A stretch of DNA of 64,000 bases from Merluccius polli (GCA_030340625.1 JAOPHQ010004836.1:352001-416000); one strand, 5' to 3'; positions 23,070-36,300 are shown, numbered from the stretch's first letter. Notes: generated from the sequence alone by a model not told the origin. Translations and numbers: made by a program.

Positions 23070-24031
23070 TTGGGAAAAAACAAAAATTCAACAAGACAAA
23101 AAACTGAAAATCAGTTTAATGCTGAATTACCAACAAGGTCGACGCTAGCTAGCAACGAGCGTTGGGCTAGTGAGGACGAGGAGGCTGCTAGCCCGCTCAC
23201 GGATAATGGCAACACCATGATGACTGACACAGCCGCAGTCTCCGATGAAGATACTCTGCATGCCATTCGTCCTCAACAGCCAGATGCTATACTTGCGGCC
23301 ATTAATTCACTAAAGGCAGAAAGTTTAGAGCGGCATCGTGAAGTACTTGACGGTATAGCACACATCAGAACCGATCTGGATACAATCAGGGGACGGTTAA
23401 CCACAGCTGAAACCCGCATAAGTGACACAGAAGATACAGCAGCCCAGCTTACAGCCAAGATGACGGAATTGGAAACGCAAGTAAAATTTCTTACTGAGAA
23501 GAACGAGGACCTGGAGAATCGCTCACGTCGCTCCAATCTGCGTCTCATCGGCCTCCCAGAAAGCGCAGAAGGCAGGGATGCAGAAGCCTTCCTGGAGAAG
23601 TGGCTCCCCGATATCCTTGGTGCGGAGAATTTCCCTATGGCGGTGCGGATCGAACGCGCTCATCGTATCCCCACCGGTCCAGCAAAACCCACGCGCTCTG
23701 CCCGCTTTCCCAGGCCGTTGATCGTGAAGTTTTTAAACTTCAAGGATAAAGTTTGTGTGATGAAAGCGGCACAAGCAAAGGGGAAAGTCATGTACGAAAA
23801 CAGGCAAGTGAAGTTTTTTCCGGACTTCTCGCTGAAGTGCAACGCCAGAGGAAAGCCTATGACGCGGTGAAACAGAGGCTCCGCTCGGAAGGAATCCAGT
23901 ACGGCTTGCAGTTCCCTGCTAAGCTCCGCATCACACACGGTGGAAAGAACTATACATTTCTGTCTCCTCAAGGTGTACATGTCTTCCTCCGGAAAAATAT
24001 CAGTGGTGGACATCCAGAAGAGGTTGAATAA
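23070..24031 (+). pseudogene. L1-type ORF1 protein, one frameshift
   Basis: The N-terminal half has a long heptad-rich stretch (residues about 70-155, e.g. RGRLTTAETRISDTEDTAAQ), followed by LENRSRRSNLRLIGLPESAE, the start of the RRM-like domain of L1 ORF1 proteins (Transposase_22 family). The first frame ends at 23870. The C-terminal domain continues in another frame (EVQRQRKAYDAVKQRLRSEG to 24031), so a one-base loss occurred near 23830. The family role is RNA-binding trimer formation in the LINE ribonucleoprotein. Confidence 0.8.
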
Positions 24032-25018
24032 GTGAGTTATGTCATATGTGTCTGGGTTCTTCCCACCTTACGGAGCAGTGTGCCATATGGTAAATATAGT
24101 GCGTATTTACATAGGCTATGTTAAAGTGCTGCATTTACTGAAACGTTTGAGTAGCTTTCTAGGTTAGACTTTATTTCAATGATGACTGAAATTACTCCTC
24201 TCTTGAGTTGTGAGCATGGACGTTCAGATTATTTCATCATTAGACAGCACATGCAAATATAACATACTTTGGGTGGTAATTTTGTCATTATATACTCAAA
24301 TATGATTTGTTAATTTGTGCAGTGCATAGTTTTCTGTTTGTTTCTTCCATCTTCCTTTAAATTGTCTCGAGCAACAATATTAAGAGACAGAAACATAAGC
24401 TATTATTTACACCTAGTTTGTGCTAAACTATAGAGTAATTATTATTAATCCGAGTCAACCTGGGCAAAACAACATTTACAATTTTAGTTCCATAAGAAAT
24501 CCTGTATATTCAAAGAGTCTTTAAATTACATAGACTAAGAGTCAGAGATAAAGCGTAAACAAGTTAGTTTTATTGCCGTTGCTCCTCTTTGCAGGATCAA
24601 CAAAAGCCAAGGAAGTTGGTGTAATAATTTAGTTTTGACTGTAGATAGAAGGCAGTCGTTAGGTTGATGACACAGTTGTTAACTGTGGTTGTTTTGCAGG
24701 TTCTAGCAAAATGTTATATGTTACTGTTGCTTTTTTGTGTGTTTGTTTTTTGTTTTTTTTCTTTTTGTCTTTCTCTCAATTTGTCTTATGGTTATTTTGA
24801 CCTGTTTTTCAACCTCTTTTGTAAAATGTGTTAAGCAAACAGTGATACAGCCACTCAGATACATGATGGTCCCTTTTGACAGATCTCTTTATAAAAGGTT
24901 ACATGGCTAGTAATCAGCTATTTAAAATATCCTCTTGGAATGTCAGAGGCCTGGGTAGATTGGTCAAGCTAAAACAAGTTATGACAAGGCTTAAACACTT
25001 AGGTTCTCAAATTGTGCT

Positions 25019-25298
25019 TGTGGCGTTGTAGATGCCACAGGGTTCTGCCATAGGGAATCTCACAGCCGGTCTCAGGCTGTGAGATTCCCGGCGTCGCCGC
25101 GGGCCCAGCTCTGGCTCCGGTCGCCGACCCGTGTGCTCGGGTCCGGTCCTCCCGGGTCCAGCACGCTACTGCGTTTATAAAGGGAGAGAGTGATTAGTAC
25201 AATGGAACCCAGGTGTGCTAATCACTCTCACCTGGCGCGGCTCTCCCGAGCCCTCTCCACAGCTCCCCCTTGCGGCTGATGCACCACGCCCCCCCACA
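25019..25298 (-). repeat. 3' LTR of the Gmr1-like element (shortened)
   Basis: This 280-bp copy matches the other LTR over almost all its length but lacks about 40 bases containing the TTTTTATTTCC stretch, which is replaced by a short copy of CTGTGAGATTCC. It abuts L1 ORF2 on its left. On the minus strand the internal end just before it is GGCGGTGGAGGTATG, a weak purine-rich primer tract. Confidence 0.82.
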
Positions 25299-28132
25299 TA
25301 CCTCCACCGCCTGATTTAGGCCGGGGAGCGATCCGGCCTAGCCCACTCCCCCCCCCCTCCCCATAGGAACGGGAAAGGAAGTCGGCCACAACCATCTGCG
25401 CCCCCGGCCTATGGATCACCCGGAAGTTGAATGGCTGCAGTGCCAGATACCACCGGGTGATCCGGTTGTTCACGTCTTTCATGCGTTGGAGCCACTGGAG
25501 AGGAGCGTGGTCCGAGCAGAGGGTGAATGGGCGCCCCAGCAGGTAATACCGCAGGGCATCGACCGCCCACCGGATGGCCAGGCACTCCCTCTCCACGGTG
25601 CTGTACCTGGCCTCCCTTTCGGAGAGCTTCCGGCTGATGTACAATACCGGGCGGTCGAAGCCCTGTACCTGCTGGGACAGGACGGCCCCCAGCCCTCTGC
25701 CCGATGCATCAGCCTGCAAGACAAATGGGAGAGAGAAGTTAGGTGTGTGGAGGAGGGGCTCCCCACAGAGGGCCTGCTTTACCCTCTCAAGCGACTCCTG
25801 GCACAGCTCCGTCCACTGGACCGGATCTGAGGCACCCTTTCGGGTGAGGTCGGTCAAGGGACTGGTCAGCTCCGCGAAGTTTGGAATAAATCGCCGGTAA
25901 TAGCCGGCCAGCCCCAAAAACCGCCGCACCTCTTTTTTTGTCTTGGGCCTTGGGCAGGCTGCAATCGCTGCTGTCTTATCTACCTGCGGACGCACCTGCC
26001 CGCCGCCCAAGTGGTACCCCAGATACCGTACCTCCCTCCGTCCAACTGCACACTTCTTCGGATTGGCCGTGAGCCCCGCCTGCCTCAGTGACTCGAGCAC
26101 CGCAGCCACCTGCTGCACATGCTCCGCCCAGGTGCCACTATGGATGATCACATCGTCCAGATAGGCGGCAGCATATGCAGCATGTGGACGCAGCACTCTG
26201 TCCATGAGGCGTTGGAATGTGGCTGGGGCCCCGAACAATCCGAACGGAAGTGTGACAAATTGGTACAAACCGTACGGAGTGGAGAAGGCTGTTTTCTCCT
26301 TAGACTCTGGAGATAAGGGAATCTGCCAGTAGCCTTTGGTTAAATCCAGCGTCGTAAAAAACCGAGCCGTGCCCAGGCGATCCAGGAGTTCGTCCACCCG
26401 GGGCATAGGATAGGCATCAAACCGTGAAACCTCATTCACCTTGCGATAGTCCACACTAGAGCCCGACCGATATATCGGCGGGCCGATATTATCGGCCGAT
26501 ATTAGGCATTTTCCAAACTATCGGTATCGGCATTTATAATGGCCGATAAATGAATATTTAAAAAAACGGACGAAACCCCCTTCAACCAGTTATAACGCCA
26601 CAAACCCTACAACCAGCTGATCCAGCCAGAGTCGGGCAGAGCGAACGAGTTATCCACGACCGCGAGCGACACGAGCAGCAAAAGCGGCCGGCAGTCCTTC
26701 ATTTTCAATGAGCGCTGCCGACGAGGAGCGGCCGGTGCCGCGGCGGCGGCAGCGAGCGCCGCGAACGCGGCAGCGAGCAGCGCGACGCGGAGAGTTGAAA
26801 TTAGTTTAACTTTATGCAAATGAGCGGCGTCGGTGCGAAGCAGCAACCCGCTACACTTCACGCCACTGTCCTATTTCACAGCGTCGCCGCGCATCAAGTG
26901 CCGCCGAAAAGGCGCTTTTTTCTTTTCTTTAGTTTTCCTTCTGCTCTGGAGACGACTATATTCCTATGGGTGCTACGGGCGGCACTTATGTCATAGACGC
27001 GCCGCGGCGGCAGTGTGTTTTGCACTTTATAATGCTTTATCTCAATTTCTGTTATTTTGATTACTAAATAATAAACAGGGGAAACGTGTAAATTGTTATT
27101 TGAACATGCTTGTCGCGCCGGCCTGCCGAATAGCTCTACTACAAACTTGATATTGCAATGGGCGGAACCGAACTTGATGTCTGCAGTGCTGCTTGAAGCC
27201 CCGCCCTCTGACGACGGCAGCAAGCAGCCAGCGGCCACAGCGCCCCCTGCTGCTCATGTCGCTCGCGGTGTGACCCATCAGTGAAGTGTGTTCACTGCAT
27301 TATCTTATTATTTTAGCGAGGACTCATAAATAACTACATATAACTAATGTTATGGAAATCTGTTTATGTTTTGTTACGTGTTTCTGGAATTTCTTTTTAA
27401 AATATATATATCGGCCGATATATCGGAATATCGGCTTTTTAAATCATCAAATATTTGTATCGGTATCGGCCTTAAAAATCCCATATCGGTCGGGCTCTAG
27501 TCCAAACAGAACCGGATAGACCCATCCTTCTTGCCCACAAGAACTATGGGGCTACACCAGGCACTGTTGGACTCTTCTATTACCCCCATCTCCACCATGG
27601 CTTTCAATTCCGCCTGAACCACTTTTCTCTTGTGCTCAGGTAACCGATAGGGCCGTGACCGCACCGTCACACCCGGGTGAGTCTCAACCCGGTGTTGAAT
27701 AAGGCTTGTGCGTCCCGGCCGGGGGGAGAATACATCCGCATAACGTTGTTGCAACCTGTCTATGTCTGCTCTCTGGGACGGTGAAAGCTGGTCCCCACAA
27801 AGGAGCAAGGCAGGATTGGTCAATTTTGGTACCTCCGGCCCCAACTCATCTCTTTCTGTGATTACCGTCATTAGAGAAACAGGCTCCACCTCTCTCCACG
27901 CTTTAAGGAGGTTGAGGTGATACATTTGTGTCGCCCCTCCCCTGTCCGAACGCACAATTTCATAGTCAACGTCACCCACTCGCCGTGTGACCACAAAGGG
28001 TCCTTGCCACTTGGCGAGTAATTTGGAGTTAGACGAAGGGAGCAATACAAGCACTTTATCTCCCGGTGAAAATTGTCTTAGCCTAGCTCCTCTATTGTAC
28101 AGCTGCTGCTGCCGTTCCTGGGCCTGTAGCAA
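25228..28132 (-). pseudogene. Integrase C-terminus, RT and RNase H part, split by a hAT-like element
   Basis: The 28132-27497 piece has the integrase C-terminal motif GDKVLVLLPSSNSKLLAKW and GPFVVTRRVGDVDYEI, then the RT start (EMGVIEESNSAWCSPIVLV). After the insertion at 26457-27499 the RT goes on (TLDLTKGYWQIPL, LPFGLFGAPATFQ, active site YLDDVIIHS) into RNase H (LQADASGRGLGAVLSQ, SDHAPLQW), ending at 25228. There is no chromodomain. Confidence 0.85.
26449..27507. mobile_element. hAT-like non-autonomous element inside the LTR element
   Basis: The element 26457-27499 (1043 bp) has inverted ends TAGAGCCCGACCGATAT and ATATCGGTCGGGCTCTA, flanked by GTCCACAC (26449-26456) and GTCCAAAC (27500-27507), an 8-bp duplication with one change. 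Next to each end are dense repeats of ATCGGCCGATAT-like blocks. The interior is GC-rich and has no recognisable transposase. Insertion breaks the RT gene exactly at the duplicated octamer. Confidence 0.82.
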
Positions 28133-28136
28133 ATTC

Positions 28137-30626
28137 TCACGTGATAACTGTCCTAGTGTGTAGTTTTGCTCTCAGGTCCAGGACGTACTGCACCTCGTTC
28201 TTACTCGGGCTCGGACCTTCCTCCCAGCTTTCCTTAACCAGGTCCAAAACCCCACGTGGTGTCCTGCCAAACAGTAGTTCAAAGGGAGAAAATCCCGTGG
28301 AGGCCTGGGGTACCTCGCACACTGCAAACAACAGAGGGTCGAGCCACCTATCCCAATTACGACTATCCTCGTGCACAAACTTACAGATCATGGACTTCAA
28401 AGTCTTATTCAGGCGCTCCACGAGGCCGTCCGTTTGGGGGTGGTATACCGTGGTTCGAATTGACTTGATGCCCAATAATCCGTATAGTTCTCCCAGTGTC
28501 CGTGACATAAATTGTGTGCCTTGGTCAGTCAGGATCTCTTTCGGGATCCCGACTCGGGAGATAACTTGAAACAGTGCCTGCGCCACACTCTTTGCAGAGA
28601 TGGTGCGCAGAGGCACTGCCTCCGGATATCGCGTTGCGTAATCCACGAGAACTAACACAAATCGATATCCGCGTGTGCTCTGGTGAAATGGCCCGATGAG
28701 GTCCATCCCGATGTGCTCGAACGGCACCTCCATTAGAGGTAACGGCCGCAGCGGCGCTCTCGGGATGGCCGGCTGGTTAACCAGTTGGCATTCGGGACAA
28801 GACGCGCACCAGCGGCGCACGTCTGCCCAAATGCCTGGCCAATAGAATCGGGCCATTACCCGGTTCAGTGTCTTCTCACACCCCATATGTCCAGCCATTG
28901 GGTTATAATGAGCCGCCTGGAAAACTATTTCCCAGCGGCTCTTCGGTACCACCAACTGTGTAGTTATTTCCTCTGTCTGAGTGTCATGACTCACTCTGTA
29001 TAGTCTGTCCCTACGCAATGAAAAATGTGGATAGGTTAACGCTGCGTCAGGGCGCACCATGTGACCGTCAATTCTTATCACTTGGTCAAAGGCAAAGCGT
29101 AGAGTATCGTCACGAGACTGCTCGAGTGGAAAATCCTCCATGGAGTCGAACACGGGAACCCGCGGAGCCTCCTGTGAAGGCCCCGCCGGCTCCCCCTCCC
29201 CGTCTGCAGTGTCGGATGACCTCGCGTCACTGCTGAGCACAGCGCACGTATCCCCTGTCCCTGTCGGCCGTGAACGCACCCCCGCACACTGTCCCACTAA
29301 CCTATCAAACCCTGGCCAATCAGTACCCAGAATCAGGGGATGCGTCAGGCGGGAGCTAACCGCTGCCTTTACACTATGCTTTTTCCCCTTAAACTGAATT
29401 TCCACCAGTACTACAGGGTATGTGTGAATATCCCCATGCACACACCTAATATCCACACCTCCCGCCCCTATCAAAGCCCCGGGCCGAATCAGGTTCTGAT
29501 GAACAATGGACTGCATGCAGCCTGAGTCCACCATCGCCTGATGTGTACCCCCCTGAATCCTTACCGGAATGCTGTATGTCCCCCCTGGACCGGGGGAGGG
29601 TGCTAGAGGGCTGACAACCCGGATCACCTGGCCCACCTCCATGAGGGGGCACTCCCCTCGGAAGTGCCCGAGCTGCCCACACCTCCAGCACTCCTGCCCT
29701 GCCGCCTGAGGAGCCCTCTGTGGGTCGAAAGCCGCGCCTGTAGCGGCTGGACCCTGGGAAGGAAAACCGGGAGAAGGAGGATTAGTGCGGGGGAGAGGGG
29801 AGGGCCGATTATTATTATAGGTAGAGCGGGGTCTGGGGGATGGTCGAGTGGGTGTCCAGTGCGGGGGACCCGACGTGGGACCTCTGTGGGGTGCCGGCGT
29901 GGGCCCTCCCGGAGGGACCGGCCGGCCCTCCTGTGCCCGGCCCCGGGAGAGGACGGCCAGATGGTCCTCCGCCAGGGTGATGGCCCCGGCTAGGTCCGCC
30001 GGGCGGTGACACATCACCCAGTCCGAGGTGGCGGCTGGGAGCCCCTCCACGAACTGCTCCAGGACGATCTTCTCCAACATCCTCCCCTCGCCGGCGGACC
30101 CCCCTGGTTGCAGCCACCTGGTCGCCGCGTCCTTCATCTGCTGGGCGAAGATAAACGGCCGCTCGGCGGGCCCCAGCTTGCCCCCCCGGAACCGGCGTCG
30201 GTGGTCCTCCTCTGATAGCCCCAGCCGGTCGAGTACCGCCCTCTTAACCTCCCCGTACTGTCCTCGGGAGGGGGCGGGCAGTCCCAGCGCCGCCGTTTGT
30301 GCATCCCCTGACAGCAGGGGAAGCAGCCGCACGGCCCACTCCGCCACCGGCCAGCCGCATGCCGCCGTCGTGGCCTCGAACATGTCCAAGAACGACTGCG
30401 GGTCATCGTGGGCCGCCATTTTGTGAACCGTCATGCTGGTGAACGAGGGGGCCGGCGCCGCTGCCCCTGCTCGACCCACCATTGCCTCCAGCAGCTGGGT
30501 CTGCCTCTCCGCCTGGCCCTGGAGGGCCGCCAGCTGCTGTCGGCTCAGGACCGCCTAGTCCCGGCTCATCGCCGCCACCTCCGCCAGCATCTGGGCCAGC
30601 GTGTTCATGGGCTGCTGTGGATCCAT
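28137..30626 (-). pseudogene. Gag-protease-integrase part of the Gmr1-like polyprotein
   Basis: The frame starts with an ATG at 30626, has an in-frame TAG at 30555-30557, then runs open from 30482 to 28137. Gag contains the zinc knuckle CWRCGQLGHFRGEC. An aspartic-protease-like DSGCMQSIV follows. Then comes integrase: the HHCC zinc module (HYNPMAGHMG ... CASCPECQ) and the DDE core marked by GMDLIGPF, TDQGTQFMS and GLVERLNKTL. Integrase lies upstream of RT, the distinguishing feature of this group. The frame is lost near 28140. Confidence 0.85.
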
Positions 30627-30653
30627 CCTAAAGCTCCCGGTTCAGGTGCCAGT

Positions 30654-30964
30654 TGTGGCGTTGTAGATGCCACAGGGTTCTGCCATAGGGAATCTCACAG
30701 CCGGTCTCAGGTTTGAATACGTTTTTATTTCCAATATACAATGATCGCGCACACCGGCGTCGCCGCGGGCCCAGCTCTGGCTCCGGTCGCCGACCTGTGT
30801 GCTCGGGTCCAGTCCTCCCGGGTCCAGCACGCTACTGCGTTTATAAAGGCAGAGAGTGATTAGTACAATGGAACCCAGGTGTGCTAATCACTCTCACCTG
30901 GCGTGGCTCTCCCGAGCCCTCTCCACAGCTCCCCCTTGCGGCTGATGCACCACGCCCCCCCACA
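30654..30964 (-). repeat. 5' LTR of the Gmr1-like element
   Basis: A 311-bp copy with a TTTATAAAGG-like box near 30840 and the GCGTCGCCGCGGGCCC block shared with the other LTR. High identity between the two LTRs outside the deletion suggests fairly recent insertion. Confidence 0.82.
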
Positions 30965-32429
30965 GTACTCCTACAGGAGACACATTTAACTCCAGGTGAA
31001 TTTATCAGGTTAAGGAGAAGGTGGCAAGGTCAGGTCTTTGTGGCTAATTTCTCATCCCATGCTAGAGGGGTTGCCATCCTAATTCACAAGTCAATTCCAT
31101 TTCAGGTCAATACCACCACTCTAGACCCCGGGGGTAGGTTCATTATTTTACAGGGCACTCTCTTTGGTCAACATCTTATTTTAGTAAATATCTATGGACC
31201 TAATAAAGATGAGCCACAATTTTATAATAATATTTTCCTAACACTTGCCTCATTAAGAGGGGATCTTATTATAGGTGGGGATTTCAACTGTGCGTTAAAT
31301 CCAGATTTTGATCGTAATGGTAACCAGGACTCCTCCCACAATCAATCGAGGAAAATAATCCTTAACTTCATGGAAGAGTTGGGCCTTTGCGATGTTTGGA
31401 GGGAGCGTAACCCAGACAAGAGAGAATTTTCATGTTATTCGGCCACGCATAAGACGTTCTCAAGATTGGATTTTTTCCTATTCTCTAAAATTTTAGTACC
31501 AAATGTGAAAAATTGTTATTACAATAGCATAATCATCTCTGATCACGCTACAGTATCTATTGAGTACAGTGCTACCAAAGAATTCTGTGGACCTTCCAGA
31601 TGGAAATTTGATACTAAATGGTTGCAGGATCACAAATTAATTTGTTTCATTGACCAACATATAGATTTGTTCTTTCTCGTCAATACCACTGAAACTTCTT
31701 CTTTAATTAGATGGGAAGCTTTTAAGGCGTATATCAGAAGCCAGATAATTAGTTATACCAGCTTTAAATCTAAACAATTCAATAACAAAATGATGGAAAT
31801 TGAAAACCAAATTAAAGAGTTGGAAAGTGAGGTCATAATTAACCATACCCCAGCACTTGAACATAAACTAACCATACTGAGAGCCCATTATAATGAACAG
31901 TCAGCAAACAAGGCCCTAACTAATTTAAATAAATTAAAGCAGTCCTTCTATGACCAAGGGGAAAAGGCTGGTAAACTGCTTGCCTGGCGAATAAAAAAAT
32001 TACAGAATGAAAAAATGATCCACGAAATTGAAAATTCAAATGGAGTTGTTACAAATGACCAAATGGAAATAAATGAGAGATTTAAATTATATTATGAAAA
32101 ACTTTATAAATCTGAACTGCCTAGTAACACGAACAAGATCACAAGAACCAGTTTTCTTGATAGTCTTGATCTTCCAACTCTTTCTATTGAGGACCAGGGG
32201 CCGTATTCACAAAGGATCTTAGGGCTAAAAGTAGCGCCTAACTGGCGAATTTAGGAAAAACTCCTAAAAAGAATGGGCGTGTCAGTCTTAAATTTAGAAC
32301 TCCTAATTGTTTTCACTAAGAGCAATTCACAAAGTATTTTAGGCCTAAAAGTAGCACCTAAGTCTAGGAGAGCTTAAAAGTCCTCTAGAGGACTCCTAAC
32401 TCAGTAAGACCTATTCACAAAGAATCGGA

Positions 32430-33345
32430 AAATGGCTGCGAGACGAAATGTTTTGGAGACAATGGAAGACGGTGAATTGATCAAGAGATATAGGCTAAAT
32501 CGTGAGGGATAAAACGTGTTGTGGAATTAGTGCGGGATGCAATAACATCCCGGACTAACAGGAATAACCCGATTAGTCTGGAAATAAAATGTTTGGCAAC
32601 ACTACGATATTTAGCAACAGGGAAAATGCAACTTTGCAATGCCGACGATTTAGGAATATCGCAACCATCAGTCAGCCGTGCCATAAACCAAACCATCAAC
32701 GCGCTCTGTAGACCACATATCAATTCAATTCAATTCAAACTTTATTAAGGACACATCTCATGAAAGGTCCATAACACCAACACAACACAATACAATAATA
32801 ATAAAATAATACAAATAGAATAAATGCATACACATATATACTGTATATATACATGTACATACATATATGTAAATACACATATACACACACACACACACAA
32901 ACGATTCCACAATGATCATATATTTACATACAGGCTAGAAGAGCTGACAGAGCTCAGTTCAAAGTTGGTTAAGGCTGAAATAATACCATTAATATCATCC
33001 AACAGTTTATCCGGTTTCCTTTGGACAATCAACAACTACACAGGATCAAAGCCAACTTCATGGCAATTGCAGGTATGCCCGGTGTGGTCGGTGTTTTTGA
33101 CGGGACGCACATAAAAATAATTGCGCCATCAAAAGATGAGGACGTGTTCGTCAATAGAAAGAAAGTACATTTCCATCAACACGCAGATTGTTTTTGATGC
33201 AACTTTTAACATTCTTGATGTTGTTGCAAAGTGGCCTGGGTCTACCCATGATTCACGTATTTTAATGGGGAGCGGTCTGAGGCAAGACGTGGCTCTTGAC
33301 ACCCTATCTCAATCCACAACCGGGAGCACAGTTAAAGTATAACAT
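32430..33345 (+). pseudogene. HARBI1-like transposase, broken
   Basis: The first part (32430-32718) includes GELIKRYRLNREG, then after an early stop VVELVRDAITSRTNRNNP, IKCLATLRYLATGKMQLCNA and GISQPSVSRAINQTINALCR, the helix-turn-helix region of HARBI1-like proteins. The second part (33000-33345) has the catalytic region GVVGVFDGTHIKI, with a frame change near 33160, then VFDATFNILDVVAKWPGSTHDSRI. Two of the three DDE acids are visible. It is interrupted by an insertion and cannot be active. Confidence 0.75.
32719..32996 (-). mobile_element. Retro-fragment with (TTGAA)n tail in the Harbinger element
   Basis: Reading on the minus strand the segment ends TTTAATAAAGTTTGAATTGA and further TTGAA repeats, the usual tail form of CR1/L2-group LINEs and dependent SINEs. 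It splits the HARBI1 frame. Part of it is AT- and CA-rich simple sequence (32826-32900). The parent family is not identified. Confidence 0.5.
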
Positions 33346-36300
33346 GTAAGTGATTACGCAGATTACGCTTAGTCCTATGCGTAAAAAACATCGTATTAGC
33401 TCTTTGTCGCCTTTTATTTGTTAAATCCATATTTTTTATTGTTTGCTGTTTTCCTCCATATACTGTATGTTAGAGCACACAAAAATACACAAAATCTTGT
33501 GGAGAGAGGATGTGATCACAGTGATCACGGTATGCGCCAGTCTCCACAACCGGTATGGGCTGTTATTTAAAGTGTTGAATAGTGGAGATATGCGTATTGG
33601 ATAATAGTTTGCAGGGTGCTTTTAATTGCCTCCTTGATTTAATGCAATTTACGTATTTTTATTGTTTGCTTTTTCTCTCTCTCTTTAACGTGCATATAGG
33701 CTACAACGTCATTATCGTGGTCTGCACAAACATCATGTCATCATGCGTGTATTCTGCTAACTGCACTGTCCATAACTATTTGATAGGAGTTCATTTCTAG
33801 CCTAGGCTATTTCCTTGTTTTTCGGTGATTTAGTGGGCTCGTTTGTGGGATGTTACGGATGAGTTTCACAGAGACCACCTGCTCTGAACAACCAATCAAC
33901 GTACTGACAGCTTCTAAACTCGTGCACGAGAATCGACGTAATCCATAGCAACGGCGCGTCACTCTTAGTTCACTCTTAGTGATTTATCCTTAGTATGAGT
34001 AGGTCTCAGCGGCTTTGTGAATAACTTTTAAGAAAAAACTCCTACGTAAAATGTTTTAGCACAAGTTAGGAGCACTCCTAGCGGTAAGATAAAATGCTTT
34101 GTGAATACGGCCCCAGGAATTTCTCGACAGTCCCATGAAGCTTTCAGAGCTAGAAATTGCACTTGCAGCTATGAAGAGGGGGAAAGCCGCGGGCCCAGAT
34201 GGACTTCCCATTGATATATTTAAAACTTTTAAAGATAAGCTGCTCCCTTTTTGGACATGCTTGAAGAAGCATTCAAAACAAATTCCTTGCCACAGCTCTT
34301 ATTATGAACATTCTGAAGCCTGGTAAACCACCATCTAAATGTGAATCATATCGACCCATATCACTTTTAAATGCTGATGCAAAGCTTATAGCCAAAGTCA
34401 TAGCAAAGAGGCTAGACATTCTCCTGCCAGGTCTAATTCATGTAGACCAAAATGGATTTGTTAGAGGCAGACAGGCGTTTCAAAATTTAAGAAGGGTACT
34501 CAATGTTGTTCATAACGAAAAGGAAAGACAAGATGCGGCCATTCTATCCCTGGACGCTGAAAAAGCCTTCGACAGAGTTGAATGGCCGTACCTATTTGAA
34601 ATATTGCCTAGATTTGGTTTTGGAGAAAAAAATATTAAATGGATAAAATTGCTCTACAACAATCCCACTGCTGAAGTTCTGACGAACACAATTATATCAA
34701 AACCCTTTACCCTAACCAGGGGTACACGACAGGGGTGCCCATTGTCACCTCTCTTATTTGTCCTGTCGATTGAACCCCTAGCAATGACAATCAGATCTCA
34801 CCCTTTAATAACAGGGGTTACAATTGGAAATTATGAACACCGTCTGGGCCTCTTTGCTGATGATATTGTTATTTTCATGAGACAGTTAGCGCAATCCTTA
34901 CCATCACTTACAAAACTGTTGGAGACTTTTGGAAGTATCTCTGGTTATAAAGTGAATAACACAAAATCAAATATTATGTTTTTTAGGAAAACTGAGAGGG
35001 ACAATCCCCCATTAGTGAATACATTTCATAACTCGCCTCATGGCTTTACCTATCTAGGAATAAAAATAACGCCAGATATCAATGACAGTTCCTACGAACT
35101 ATAATCCAATTTTAAAATCTTTATCAGAATCCCTTAAAAGATGGTCAGAGCTTCCCATTTCTATGATTGGCCGTGTCAACATTATTAAGATGAATATCTT
35201 ACCAAAACTTTTATAATTATTCCAATCTATTCCTTTGCAGCCCCCATCTAATCTATTCCCCAAATTGAAAGAAATTACAACAAACTTTATTTGGAACAAC
35301 AAACGACCAAGGCTTAGACACACCCTACTTTACTTGCCATTCGAAAGAGGAGGACTTCCAAACTTTGTCTGGTATTATTGGGCGGCCCAGATTCGTGCAG
35401 CAATGTTCTGGTTCTCAGACAATTCCACAATACACTGGGTCACAATAGAAAACGCCACTACATCTCCTCTCCCACTAAAGCTCTATCTGTATTCTAATAC
35501 ATTGAAAAACCTGCTTAAAGACACTCATAACCCATTTGTCAAGAATACAATAAGAGTCTGGTGTAAAATTCAATCTTACTTTAAAATAGAACCAGATATA
35601 TCAGGCTTTACACCGATTTGAGGAAATTGCAGATTTGCTCCTGGCAAAAGTGACCTTGACTTTAAATTGTGGGCAGAGAGAGGGATTAGTAAAGTTATGG
35701 ATATGTATAATGAGAATGACATGCTTTATAGCTTTGACGATTTAAAAACAATTTATAATATCCCTTCAAAACATTTTTTCAAATACCTACAAATTAGGAG
35801 TTATATTTTAACAGCACTCAAACAGTCCCCCTATAGACCACCTTTGTCTAGTCTGGAAAAGGCTGTTCTTGACCATCTTAAAGGACGTGGACAGGTCTCC
35901 TTATATACAAGATCCTTGTGAATGAATCTAAAGAATCATCAGATACAAGTAGATTGGCCTGGTCTAGAGATTTGGATGTAGAGATTGCGGAGGACGAATG
36001 GAAGAGAGTTTGACATGATGCACAAACCCAGACTATTAACACCAGATATAAACTATTACAATTTAAATGGATCATGCGTACATACATAACTCCCTCTCTG
36101 TTACATCGCTTTGATAATAATAACCTAGATTTATGTATTAAATGTGGTCTTGAAGAGGGAATATTGTTTCACTGCATCTGGAGCTGCCCTAATATTAAAT
36201 GTTTTTGGGAAAAGGTCATTAAAACAATTTCAGATGTGATTTGCACTTTGTTGCCTGTCTGCCCCCACATTTTTATCCTTGGAGTACTTCCACCAGATTT

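Larger units (their letters stand above)
25014..30969 (-). mobile_element. Gmr1-like Ty3/Gypsy LTR retrotransposon (integrase before RT)
   Basis: The element is 25019-30964 between flanks GTGCT (25014-25018) and GTACT (30965-30969), a 5-bp duplication with one change. LTRs start TGTGG and end CCACA. On the minus strand the order is gag with zinc knuckle, protease, integrase, then RT and RNase H. Standard Ty3/Gypsy elements have integrase last; integrase upstream of RT is the mark of the Gmr1 group known from fish and other deuterostomes. A primer-binding-site-like TGGCACCTGAACCGGGA lies three bases inside the right (5') LTR. It is inactive: a stop early in gag, a frame break at about 28140-28170, and a 1-kb insertion in RT. 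Confidence 0.85.
32195..34116. mobile_element. Harbinger element inserted in L1 ORF2
   Basis: The element 32198-34113 has inverted ends GGGCCGTATTCACAAAG and CTTTGTGAATACGGCCC with CAG on both sides (32195-32197, 34114-34116). It contains HARBI1-type transposase pieces on the + strand. It lies between the endonuclease and RT regions of the LINE. It is itself interrupted at about 32719-32996 by a retro-fragment. Confidence 0.85.

Noticed and set aside
25411..26316. Plus-strand frames of 65-139 codons
   Set aside because: Antisense shadows of the minus-strand RT/RNase H gene.
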